From assembly GCF_014635905.1 (NCBI RefSeq), contig NZ_BMDS01000005.1, forward strand, positions 62,001 to 126,000: 64,000 nt of DNA, in the 5' to 3' direction. Both the position numbers and the translations under genes were made by a program. Below the pieces are notes generated by a model that saw only the letters and a list, made by a program, of their open reading frames with translations, was not told where the DNA came from and did not search any database. Source of the stretch: Limosilactobacillus caviae (GTDB taxonomy: Bacteria > Bacillota > Bacilli > Lactobacillales > Lactobacillaceae). Shown one piece after another: positions 35,230-43,263 of this stretch; position 1 is the first letter of the stretch; the number at the start of each line of letters is the position of its first letter.

Positions 35230-36723
35230 GTGGCTGCTAAGGAGCAGAAAAAATTAATTACAACACCGACACTGGTGCTGATGATTATTTCAACGATATA
35301 CGGTTTTGGTAATGTTTCTATTGCTTATGATCAGATGGCATATGCGGGAATGTTTTGGTACATCTTGGCAGGAGTTTGTTTCTTCTTTCCTTGCTGTTTG
35401 ATGATGGCTGAATATGGTTCTGCATTTAAGGACGCTAAGGGGGGAATTTACTCTTGGTTAGCAGGATCGATTGGTGAACGGCTTGCCTTCATTGGGACAT
35501 TTATTTGGCTAGCAAGCTGGGTGCTATGGCTAGTATCAAGTGCCTCTCGCCTTTGGATAACATTATCCGCACTTTTATTTGGTCATGATACTACCCAGCA
35601 ATGGCATTTTTGGATTTTTAATTCAAACCAGTTAATTGGTATTTTAGCGATTCTTTTCGTTTTAGTAGTAACCCTGTTAAGTTCACAGGGAATTAATGGT
35701 ATTACGAAAATTAGTTCGTTTGGCGGAGCATTTATGATTGGCATGAATGTTATTTTTATCGTCGCAAGTTTAGTTACGATTATTGCCAATAAAGGGGTAA
35801 CCGCTCAGCCAATTCATGGTATTAGCAGTTTCATTGAATCGCCTAACCCAGCTTTTAAGACACCGATTGCAATTATTTCATTTGTTATTTACGCAATTTT
35901 TGCATATGGCGGAATGGAAAACCTTGGTGGGGTTACTGATAGTATGAAGGATCCAGCAAAGACATTTCCGCGTGGCTTAGTGATCGGTTCCCTATTAACA
36001 ATCGGTAGTTATGTGTTGATGATCTTAATGACCGGTTTTAGCGTTAATTATGATCATGTTATTGCAAAGTCAAACGTTAATCTGGGGAACGTTACTTATG
36101 TTGTTTTTAATGAATTGGGCTATCAATTAGGTGCTTCATTAGGGTTAAGTCATGCAACCAATGTCTTTTTGGGTGTTCTGTTTACCCGGATGATTGCATT
36201 AGCAGGTTTGATGGGAATGTTAGGTGCAATGTTCCTGCTGGTCTATTCTCCTATTAAGTCCTTTATCATGGGGGCCAACCCTGAACTCTGGCCGAAAAAG
36301 ATAGTAACCTTAAATAAGCACGGAATGCCGGCATATGCTATGTGGATTCAAGCTATCTTTGTATCATGCATTATTTTCTTAATAGCATTCGGGGGTTCCG
36401 CAGCTGCTAGTTTCTATCAAATTTTGACGGATATGGTTAATGTTTCGACTTGTGCACCATATATCTTCTTGGTTGGGGCATTCCCAGTCTTTCAGAAGAA
36501 AAATATCCCTCATGATTTCGTGGTATTTAAGAATCGGTTTTGGACAAATGTATTAGTTGTCTTTGTTGAAATAATCGTGTGTTTAGGGATTATCTTTACT
36601 TGTATCCAACCAATCCTAGACCATGATTTTCAAACTGCTTTCTGGACAGCATTTGGTCCGGTCTTCTTTGGTATCGTTGCTTGGGTATTTTACAATCACG
36701 CAGTTAAAAGAATTAAAGACTAA
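35230..36723 (+). CDS. yjeM: APC-family amino-acid transporter, YjeM-like (glutamate:GABA antiporter family)
   Basis: 497 residues with about 12 membrane helices. The N-terminal IISTIYGFGN, AEYGSAFKDAKGGIYSW and AFIGTFIWLASWVLWLVS are close to E. coli YjeM and to the glutamate:GABA antiporter family. The substrate is not fixed by sequence. The start is GTG 35230; an in-frame TGA at 35221 rules out longer versions, and GAGGAG lies about 10 bases upstream. It has its own -10 and a cre-like site, and ends in a hairpin of the AGAGTTCGG family. Confidence 0.85.
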   Translation: MAAKEQKKLITTPTLVLMIISTIYGFGNVSIAYDQMAYAGMFWYILAGVCFFFPCCLMMAEYGSAFKDAKGGIYSWLAGSIGERLAFIGTFIWLASWVLWLVSSASRLWITLSALLFGHDTTQQWHFWIFNSNQLIGILAILFVLVVTLLSSQGINGITKISSFGGAFMIGMNVIFIVASLVTIIANKGVTAQPIHGISSFIESPNPAFKTPIAIISFVIYAIFAYGGMENLGGVTDSMKDPAKTFPRGLVIGSLLTIGSYVLMILMTGFSVNYDHVIAKSNVNLGNVTYVVFNELGYQLGASLGLSHATNVFLGVLFTRMIALAGLMGMLGAMFLLVYSPIKSFIMGANPELWPKKIVTLNKHGMPAYAMWIQAIFVSCIIFLIAFGGSAAASFYQILTDMVNVSTCAPYIFLVGAFPVFQKKNIPHDFVVFKNRFWTNVLVVFVEIIVCLGIIFTCIQPILDHDFQTAFWTAFGPVFFGIVAWVFYNHAVKRIKD

Positions 36724-36772
36724 GAGGGAACGCAGCAAAAATCGATGCAGAACTAGTCTTTAGAAAGTACAA

Positions 36773-36816
36773 AAAAGCCTCTAGAGTTCGGTTTTACCGT
36801 GCTTTAGAGGCTTTGT
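36773..36816 (+). terminator. terminator of the YjeM-like gene, AGAGTTCGG family
   Basis: AAGCCTCT/AGAGGCTT outer stem around AGAGTTCGGTTTTACCGTGCT; third copy of the conserved apex. It lies close to the convergent MATE gene. Confidence 0.75.
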
Positions 36817-36833
36817 TACATCCTTTTTACTCA

Positions 36834-38153
36834 CTATGACTTATTTAATTTTTTAAGCCGTTGATAGATTATGATTCCGCCAATGCATGTGATTATTAAT
36901 TCAGTAAAGGGAACGGCTGCCCATACTCCGTTAATACCTGCAATTTTAGCCAGAATAAGAATAGCTGGTAACAGGATGATATATCCGCGGAGAATGGATA
37001 AAGTAAATGATGCGCGAGCTGAACCAATCGCTGTCAAGAAGAGAATAAATAATAAATTCAATGCACTGAAGAAGACGCTTGTAAAGTAAATTGGTAGGCC
37101 AATGCTGGCATATGCAACTAGTTGATTAGAATGAGCGGTGTTAAAAATCTCAATAATCGGTAGCTTAAAAGTAATTAGGATTATAAAACTGATAGTTGCC
37201 AAAAGCAGGGTGATTACAATCCCGTTTTTTAAGGTAGTAGTGACATTCTTATACTCATGTTTGCCGAATTCTCGACTAGCAAGCGGCTGAACGCCGAGCG
37301 CTACCCCGTTAGCAATCGCTAAGACGACAATTGCAATGTTAGAGATAACGCCATAAGCAGCAACGGCATAGTTATTAGCCAGCTGTAATAAAACGTGGTT
37401 AAAGAAATAAATGCTGACACCGGTACTTAATTCATTTAATGCGGAGGCGGTTCCTAGACGGGCTGACCGGACAAGATTTTTAAGCTGGGGAATTACCCAG
37501 TGCCATTCTAGTTGTCGTCCTGCAAACTTACGGTGGAAACTTAAAACGAACAGGCTGATTGCTGGTGAAAACAATACTGCCAGTGCGGCTCCCTCTAATT
37601 TGAGACCGAGTCCAAAGATAAAGAACCAGTCGATAAGAATAACAGATAAAGTTTCTGTTAAGGTTGCCTTCATTGTTAGAGTAGGGTTCCCATCATTACG
37701 GATAAAATTAATCGCAATGTAGTTCACCATATAAAGGGGTCCGCTCCATGAAACAATCCGTAAATAAACAATTGCCATTTGACGAGTTGCATCGTCTGCA
37801 CCCAGGAAATTAACTACGGGTGTCGCAAAAACGTTTAATAGGATTGCGAGAATGATTCCTAAAGTAAAGGCAAAGATAATGAGTTGACTAAATAGTGAAT
37901 TTATTTTTTCAGGATGCATGACCTTATTCAATGAAAAAATTGTGGCTCCTCCAACACCGAGCAATAGACCAGTTCCGTTGAAAACATTAAATAAGGGAAG
38001 AACAAGGTTAAGGGTGGTTAGCCCTAAAGCTCCTGCAGCAATTGAAATAAATAGGGTATCAATAATAACGTACATTGACATCCCCAAGGTTGCTACTACA
38101 TTTCGAATAACGTAATGCCGCACTTCCTTGGTAATTGACATTGGTGAATTCAT
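36834..38153 (-). CDS. MATE family efflux transporter
   Basis: 439 residues with 12 predicted membrane helices in two similar halves, as in MATE exporters driven by sodium or proton gradients. The N-terminal MYVIIDTLFISIAAG, a FIRNDGNPTLTM motif and a GVALGVQPLASREFG motif in the second half are characteristic. ATG 38153 has GGAGG 7 bases upstream; an in-frame ATG 60 bases earlier precedes this site and is disfavoured. Substrate is unknown (drugs, dyes or metabolites are typical). Confidence 0.9.
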   Translation of the reverse strand: MNSPMSITKEVRHYVIRNVVATLGMSMYVIIDTLFISIAAGALGLTTLNLVLPLFNVFNGTGLLLGVGGATIFSLNKVMHPEKINSLFSQLIIFAFTLGIILAILLNVFATPVVNFLGADDATRQMAIVYLRIVSWSGPLYMVNYIAINFIRNDGNPTLTMKATLTETLSVILIDWFFIFGLGLKLEGAALAVLFSPAISLFVLSFHRKFAGRQLEWHWVIPQLKNLVRSARLGTASALNELSTGVSIYFFNHVLLQLANNYAVAAYGVISNIAIVVLAIANGVALGVQPLASREFGKHEYKNVTTTLKNGIVITLLLATISFIILITFKLPIIEIFNTAHSNQLVAYASIGLPIYFTSVFFSALNLLFILFLTAIGSARASFTLSILRGYIILLPAILILAKIAGINGVWAAVPFTELIITCIGGIIIYQRLKKLNKS

Positions 38154-38293
38154 CCTAAAACCTCCACAAAACTTGCTCCCATCCTCCCTATTGGACGCCT
38201 GTTTGAGAAGCATAGATTAAATTGTTGTAAAACCCGGCGATTTTACTATCCTTATTTCATTTATTGCTATTTTAACAAATATTCTTATTGCCG

Positions 38294-38704
38294 TTATATT
38301 ATAATTCCATTACAATGATCAATTTCATGCTGGACAATTTCAGCAGCAAAGTCAGTTAACTTTAAGGTTTGTTCTTCCCAGTTGCGATTTTTAAATTGAA
38401 CGGTGATCTGCTTATAACGCTTTGTCGGCCGGGTACCGCTTAGTGAGAGACAGCCTTCTGTAGTTTGGTAGGGCTGACTTTTAGCAGTAATCTGCGGGTT
38501 GAACATTACGATATTAAAAGGGCCGATTCGGGCGATAATCGCATTCTTATTAACTCCAATCATGTTAGCAGCCATGCCTACACATTCAGCTTGGTGGGCA
38601 TTAAGCGTATCGGTAAGGTCATTTGCAAGTGAGAGGTCAGCTTTGGTTGTCGGTAGTGACTTTTTAGCAAGCAATTGTTGGTCTTTAATAATTGGTTTAA
38701 TCAT
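38294..38704 (-). CDS. peptide deformylase-like protein with altered motif 1
   Basis: 136 residues, shorter than housekeeping deformylases. Motif 2 EGCLS (Cys85) and motif 3 HEIDH (His126, Glu127, His130) supply metal ligands and the catalytic acid. Motif 1, normally GxGxAAxQ, reads VGMAANM, with Met48 where the catalytic Gln stands. This paralogue class is seen in lactobacilli beside a normal deformylase elsewhere. It may be inactive, slow, or act on other formyl or acyl groups. AAGGAG precedes ATG 38704. It is separated from yidC by a strong terminator. Confidence 0.85.
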   Translation of the reverse strand: MIKPIIKDQQLLAKKSLPTTKADLSLANDLTDTLNAHQAECVGMAANMIGVNKNAIIARIGPFNIVMFNPQITAKSQPYQTTEGCLSLSGTRPTKRYKQITVQFKNRNWEEQTLKLTDFAAEIVQHEIDHCNGIII

Positions 38705-38723
38705 TTATTTCTCCTTTGAATTA

Positions 38724-38777
38724 AGAAAAGAGTGGGAAACAACCTTCTCGGCAAGATGGTTGCTGCCACTCCTTTCA
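38724..38777 (-). terminator. terminator of the acyP-yidC unit
   Basis: On the minus strand GGAGTGGcAGCAACC pairs with GGTTGTTTCCCACTC around a 12-base loop, then a TTTTCTT tail. Confidence 0.8.
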
Positions 38778-38786
38778 GCTAGTTAC

Positions 38787-39728
38787 TTATTTTTTGTGAT
38801 GTTGTTGCTTTCCGGCATTACGTTGGCGATTTTGATTTGCTGGCTTTGTATCACCCTTGCGTAATTGATCGATTGCGTCCGTTGGCTTGGTTGACGCAGT
38901 TGGAGTATTAATTACTGGTGCTTTTGGCATCTTGATTGGGTTATTTTTACTTTCTTCCTCAATTTGACGTCGGATTCGTGGGCGGTAAGCATTGACCATT
39001 AAAGTTTGTAAGATGGCAAACAGTCCCCCGATAAAGAAGTAAAGACCTAATCCAGCAGAAGAGGTAATCGAAATAAAGAATGTCATAAAAGGACTCATCC
39101 AAATAGCAGCCTTCATTTGTTTTTTCTGGGCTTCTGGAACACCGACAAGACCAAGATAGCTCTGTGCCGCATATGCGATAAACGATAAAACAGCTAAAAT
39201 AATACTAGGCTTACCAAGCGGAATTCCTAAGAATGTAGCATGGTATAAGTCTGGGGAATACCGGATAGCCGCATACAACGCAGCAAAAATTGGTAATTGA
39301 ATCAGCAATGGGAGGCAACCGATTCCACCGGTTAAACTGATATTGTTGTCCCGATAAAGGGCCATCATTTGTTGGCTAACAGCTGCTTGCTCTTCAGGCG
39401 TTTTAGCTGCTTTTTGCTTTTCAGTTAGTTCTTTGATTAGTGGTTGAACCTTGGACATCTTTTCCTGCATAATGGTCGACTTTTTCATTTGTGAGAACAT
39501 TACCGGTAAAAGAACCGTCCGTACAACTACCACAATTACAATAATCGCCCAGCCGTAGTTATTACCCATGTGACTTGCCAGCCATTCCATCAAGTGCTGC
39601 ATTGGTTTAGCCATGTAGTCATAAACAAAGCCGTATGGGCGACCGCTTTTAGTAGTCCGCACACATCCGCTAAGAAGGAGAAGGATGGTAAACAGCCCAC
39701 CAGCGATCGTTATTCGTTTTCGTTTCAT
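38787..39728 (-). CDS. yidC: membrane protein insertase YidC (Oxa1 family)
   Basis: 313 residues. A lipoprotein signal with LLSGC (Cys near 22) is followed by five membrane helices with the hydrophilic-groove Arg in VVVRTVLLP (near 70), the GGIGCLPLLIQLPIF segment and a long basic tail rich in Lys, Gln and His from about 255. It inserts membrane proteins alone or with Sec. The long basic C-tail is typical of the YidC2-like paralogue that contacts ribosomes. AGGGAG lies 14 bases before ATG; an in-frame TGA excludes longer starts. Confidence 0.94.
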   Translation of the reverse strand: MKRKRITIAGGLFTILLLLSGCVRTTKSGRPYGFVYDYMAKPMQHLMEWLASHMGNNYGWAIIVIVVVVRTVLLPVMFSQMKKSTIMQEKMSKVQPLIKELTEKQKAAKTPEEQAAVSQQMMALYRDNNISLTGGIGCLPLLIQLPIFAALYAAIRYSPDLYHATFLGIPLGKPSIILAVLSFIAYAAQSYLGLVGVPEAQKKQMKAAIWMSPFMTFFISITSSAGLGLYFFIGGLFAILQTLMVNAYRPRIRRQIEEESKNNPIKMPKAPVINTPTASTKPTDAIDQLRKGDTKPANQNRQRNAGKQQHHKK

Positions 39729-39827
39729 ATTAATGAATCAAACTCCCTTATGTTCTTTAAATATTATTTACGTTAATAGTACGTATTTTACTCTATTCGG
39801 GAATTGAATTCTACCGCTAATCGTGAA

Positions 39828-40103
39828 CTAATGAGTGATTTGAAATGAGTGATGGTAGTTTTTGATGCCCCCTTGTTTGATTTTAACTTCATTAATTTTA
39901 GCGTAGGGGGTGGGACCGGCCTTAACTTTTGCGATTAGCTCATTAACGATGGCGGTAGGACCCTGGAATTCACAGTAAACGCTGCCATCATTCTTATTCA
40001 TAACTATCCCTTCAACTCCGGCTTGGCGTGCCAATTGATATACACTCCAGCGAAAACCGACTCCTTGGACGCGTCCGCTGATTTTAAGATGATAATTAAC
40101 CAT
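39828..40103 (-). CDS. acyP: acylphosphatase
   Basis: 91 residues. It hydrolyses acyl phosphates such as acetyl phosphate. The signature GRVQGVGFRWS has catalytic Arg18, and Asn36 lies in VMNKNDGSV. ATG 40103 has AAGGAG 7 bases upstream. It is upstream of yidC on the same strand, a pairing common in lactobacilli, and divergent from the SPOUT methylase gene across a gap of about 100 bases. Confidence 0.94.
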   Translation of the reverse strand: MVNYHLKISGRVQGVGFRWSVYQLARQAGVEGIVMNKNDGSVYCEFQGPTAIVNELIAKVKAGPTPYAKINEVKIKQGGIKNYHHSFQITH

Positions 40104-40201
40104 GATTATGCTCCTTAATAAAAACTTATTATTAGTTACTAACAATTGTACATCAGGAACATGGTATAATTTAATTAACAAGAAGGAGCATGCAATTTAC
40201 T

Positions 40202-40978
40202 ATGGAACAATTAACATCGATTCACAATCAGCACGTTAAAGATTGGAAGAAACTGCAAACAAAAAAGGCGCGGCGGCAGACCGGTACATATCTATTAGAT
40301 GGCTGGCATCTTGTTCAAGAAGCTTATAAAGCAGGAATAGACCTCCTTGAAGTAATTGGGACGGCTGAACAGCTAAGCGCCCATCCTGAGCTTGAGGGAA
40401 TGGCTAACGCAACCTATGAAGTTACCGAAGAGATTATGAAACATATTACTGATACGGTAACGCCTCAAGGAATTGCGGCGGTTGTAGCCTTACCTGATTC
40501 ACATCGTTTGCCAGCAGAGCCCCTGCATGGCGCATGGCTTTTCCTTGACCGGGTTCAAGATCCAGGAAATGTTGGGACAATGGTTCGGACAGCAGATGCC
40601 GCTGGATTTACCGGGGTAGTGGTTGGACAGCGCTCCGCTGACTTATTTGGTCCTAAGGTTGTTCGTTCGATGCAGGGGAGTCAGTTCCACTTGCAAATGT
40701 TTGAAGGCGACTTGCAAAAGTGGGTTGCTGATTTTAAGGCGGTCAATGCTCCAGTATATGGTACCCAGCTTAATCCACAAGCTAAGAACTTTCGAACGGT
40801 TGAACCAACAGAAACTTTCGCATTAATAATGGGAAATGAGGGTCAGGGGATGAGTAATGACCTTCTTAACCAGACAAGTGATAACTTGTATATTCCAATG
40901 CGCGGCGAGGCTGAGTCGCTTAATGTTGCTATCTCTGCAGGAATTCTAATGTTTCAGCTTAATCAAAATCTAGACTAA
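40202..40978 (+). CDS. TrmH/SpoU-family RNA 2'-O-methyltransferase
   Basis: About 258 residues. An N-terminal substrate-binding domain (to about 95) is followed by the SPOUT knot with motif 1 DPGNVGTMVRTADAAGF, motif 2 IMGNEGQGMS and motif 3 IPMRGEAESLNVAISAGI. It methylates ribose in rRNA or tRNA; the nucleotide is unknown. Its Bacillus counterpart YsgA also neighbours pheST. ATG 40202 is 13 bases after AAGGAG; ATG 40190 is in frame but only one base from it, so the start is uncertain. A TATAAT lies at 40165. Confidence 0.92.
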   Translation: MEQLTSIHNQHVKDWKKLQTKKARRQTGTYLLDGWHLVQEAYKAGIDLLEVIGTAEQLSAHPELEGMANATYEVTEEIMKHITDTVTPQGIAAVVALPDSHRLPAEPLHGAWLFLDRVQDPGNVGTMVRTADAAGFTGVVVGQRSADLFGPKVVRSMQGSQFHLQMFEGDLQKWVADFKAVNAPVYGTQLNPQAKNFRTVEPTETFALIMGNEGQGMSNDLLNQTSDNLYIPMRGEAESLNVAISAGILMFQLNQNLD

Positions 40979-41041
40979 ATTAATTTATTTTCTCGTCAAA
41001 ATCGTGTATGATAATTGCAACAAATAGAAAAGGGGTATTAC

Positions 41042-41548
41042 ATGAAATCAAAAAATGAATGGCGCACCGATAAGGAGTATGTTTCAATTGTTGCCGACCT
41101 TTTAGAGCAGCCAGCCGTTCAAAAGCTAGCGAACTATACTCAGCATCATCACTCTACCCGCCTGCAACATTCTATTGCGGTTTCGTATGATAGCTACAAA
41201 ATTGCTAAGAAAATGCATCTTGATTATCGCAGTACTGCTCGTGCGGGGCTGTTGCATGATCTCTTTTATTATGATTGGCGTACGACTAAGTTCAATCTAG
41301 GAACACATGCTTTTATTCATCCACGAGTAGCGTTGCGGAATGCGGAAAAGCTAACCCCCTTAAACAAAAAAGAAAAGGATATTATCCTTAAGCACATGTT
41401 TGGCGCAACATTGGCAGTGCCGCGTTATCCAGAGAGCTTAATTGTTTCACTTGTTGACGACTTTGAAGCGGAGCATGAGTTCTTTGGTCCATTGCGGGCA
41501 AAAATGCGCCGAAAGATTAAGAAACGTCGGATGCGAACGACTTGGTAG
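41042..41548 (+). CDS. HD-domain family hydrolase
   Basis: 168 residues. HD pattern residues are H in STRLQHSIAVS, the HD pair in GLLHDLFYYDW, and THAFIHPRVAL followed by a KDIILKHMFG helix, forming a metal site. Such small proteins probably hydrolyse nucleotides or phosphoesters; the substrate is unknown. AAAAGGGG lies before ATG 41042. The C-terminus is strongly basic (RRKIKKRRMR), suggesting nucleic-acid or membrane contact. The HxlR gene follows 20 bases downstream, probably in the same transcript. Confidence 0.85.
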   Translation: MKSKNEWRTDKEYVSIVADLLEQPAVQKLANYTQHHHSTRLQHSIAVSYDSYKIAKKMHLDYRSTARAGLLHDLFYYDWRTTKFNLGTHAFIHPRVALRNAEKLTPLNKKEKDIILKHMFGATLAVPRYPESLIVSLVDDFEAEHEFFGPLRAKMRRKIKKRRMRTTW

Positions 41549-41568
41549 AGGAGAGGGAGAACTAAATT

Positions 41569-41907
41569 ATGGAACAATTAGCAGTAGAAAAGGAACTTGA
41601 TGAAGACTGTAAGCTTTGTCCAAAATTTACACGTACGTTCATGATCTTGGGGAAAAAATGGAACGGGTTAATTATTGAAGTTTTGCTTAAAAACGGCAAC
41701 ATGCGTTTTAAAGATATTGCCAGTAGTATCGCAAAATGCAGCGACCGGGTATTGTGTGAGCGGCTGAAGGAACTAGAGGATGAACAAATTGTTGTCCGTA
41801 ATACATATGAAGGATCTAGTCGGGTAGATTATTCGTTGACTGAACGTGGTCAAGAATTACGGCCAGTTATGGAAGCAGTTCACGCATGGAGTGACAAGTG
41901 GATTTAA
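41569..41907 (+). CDS. HxlR-family transcriptional regulator
   Basis: 112 residues: a winged helix of the HxlR family, with MILGKKWNGLIIEVLL, MRFKDIA and LTERGQEL. Cys residues lie just before the first helix (DCKLCPKF, near 14 and 17) and in the recognition region (CSDRVLC). In relatives such as YodB and HypR a Cys in this N-terminal position senses quinones or oxidants, so redox sensing is plausible. RBS AGGAGAGGGAG is strong. It lies directly before the pheST T-box and next to no obvious target except the HD gene. Confidence 0.9.
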   Translation: MEQLAVEKELDEDCKLCPKFTRTFMILGKKWNGLIIEVLLKNGNMRFKDIASSIAKCSDRVLCERLKELEDEQIVVRNTYEGSSRVDYSLTERGQELRPVMEAVHAWSDKWI

Positions 41908-41928
41908 GTTGTTTATCTAAAATAACGC

Positions 41929-41957
41929 TTGACGCCCTGTAGATGATTGTCTAGAAT
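41929..41957 (+). promoter_or_regulatory. sigma-A promoter of the pheST leader
   Basis: TTGACG, a 17-base spacer and TAGAAT, starting about 20 bases after the HxlR stop and just upstream of the T-box RNA. Confidence 0.8.
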
Positions 41958-41963
41958 ATGTAA

Positions 41964-42195
41964 TTGAATTAAAGGCTTTGATGAGAGCTAGTAGCTAGAT
42001 GATCCTGTCAGAGAGTTGTAATTATAAGCTGAAAATTACAACCAGTGATCTAAGGTGAATTTCACTTTCGGAGCTGATACGTAATGGTATTCCGGCTAAT
42101 CACCGTTATTGATTATTTGAGTGTGTAGGTTGTTACCTACAAACTAGGGTGGTACCGCGAAGCCTCGTCCCTATTTGGGATGAGGCTTTTTTAAT
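41964..42195 (+). ncRNA. T-box leader, phenylalanine-responsive
   Basis: The T-box sequence AGGGTGGTACCGCG is at 42146-42159. A specifier TTC (Phe) at 42061-42063 is followed by the usual A in AATTTCACTTTC. The terminator GCCTCGTCCC/GGGATGAGGC with six T lies at 42161-42194, competing with an antiterminator that contains the T-box. Uncharged tRNA-Phe should stabilise the antiterminator and switch on pheST, directly downstream. Confidence 0.93.
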
Positions 42196-42210
42196 TTAAG
42201 GAGTGAAAAT

Positions 42211-43257
42211 ATGGGACTAAGAGAGAAATTAGCCGAACTTCGTGAAGAAGGATTGCAGGATATTAAACAATCGAAGGATTTAAAACGAGTTAACGAAATT
42301 CGCGTAAAAATGCTGGGAAAGAAGGGACCTATTACTTCTGTTCTTCGCGGAATGCGTGACCTTAGTGCTGAAGAGCGTCCAAAAGTAGGACAGTTCGCTA
42401 ACAAGGTTCGGGATGAGTTATCAGCAGCAATTGAAAATAAACGTGCTGAATTAGAACAAGCAGCAATGAATGCTAAGCTAGCTGCGCAAACAATTGATGT
42501 CACCCTTCCTGGAACACCAGTAGCTCAAGGGCAGCCGCATGTTATTCAACAAATCATTGACCAAGTAGTTGACCTCTTTGTATCGATGGGATATGAGGTG
42601 GCCGTTGGTGATGAAGTTGAACAAGAAGTTTACAACTTTGAAAAGCTTAATTTGCCAAAAGATCACCCAGCCCGTGATATGCAAGACACATTTTATGTTA
42701 CCCCATCCGTTTTGATGCGGACCCAGACATCACCAATGCAAGCCCGAATGCTTGAAAAACATGATTTTAGCCAAGGCCCGTTAAAGATGATTTCACCAGG
42801 TAAGGTTTATCGGCGTGATACTGATGACGCAACTCATAGTCACCAGTTCCACCAAATTGAAGGGATGGTTGTTGGTAAAAATATTACAATGGCTGACCTT
42901 AAAGGAACACTTGAAGCCGTTGCCCAAAACCTTTTTGGCGACAAGCTTAAGGTCCGCTTACGTCCAAGCTACTTCCCGTTTACTGAACCATCAGTTGAAG
43001 CCGACATTACCTGCTTTAATTGTCTCGGTAAGGGGTGTGCAATTTGTAAACAAACTGGTTGGATTGAAGTCCTTGGTGCCGGTATGGTTCATCCCAACGT
43101 GCTTAAGATGTCTGGCGTTGATCCAGAAGAATATGGCGGTTTTGCCTTTGGACTCGGACCGGATCGTTTTGCAATGCTGAAATACGGTGTTGATGATATT
43201 CGTAATTTCTACCAAAATGATGTCCGCTTCCTTAACCAATTTGACCAGAAAGGATAA
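42211..43257 (+). CDS. pheS: phenylalanyl-tRNA synthetase alpha subunit
   Basis: 348 residues. An N-terminal coiled coil (about 1-85) binds tRNA; the class II catalytic core follows, with the motif 2 region [10 protein letters not shown] and the [10 protein letters not shown] motif 3. A four-Cys cluster, [12 protein letters not shown], occurs as in other Firmicutes PheS. GAGTGAAAAT precedes ATG 42211, 16 bases after the T-box terminator. With PheT it forms the alpha2-beta2 enzyme charging tRNA-Phe. Confidence 0.97.
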   Translation: MGLREKLAELREEGLQDIKQSKDLKRVNEIRVKMLGKKGPITSVLRGMRDLSAEERPKVGQFANKVRDELSAAIENKRAELEQAAMNAKLAAQTIDVTLPGTPVAQGQPHVIQQIIDQVVDLFVSMGYEVAVGDEVEQEVYNFEKLNLPKDHPARDMQDTFYVTPSVLMRTQTSPMQARMLEKHDFSQGPLKMISPGKVYRRDTDDATHSHQFHQIEGMVVGKNITMADLKGTLEAVAQNLFGDKLKVRLRPSYFPFTEPSVEADITCFNCLGKGCAICKQTGWIEVLGAGMVHPNVLKMSGVDPEEYGGFAFGLGPDRFAMLKYGVDDIRNFYQNDVRFLNQFDQKG

Positions 43258-43263
43258 TGTGAA

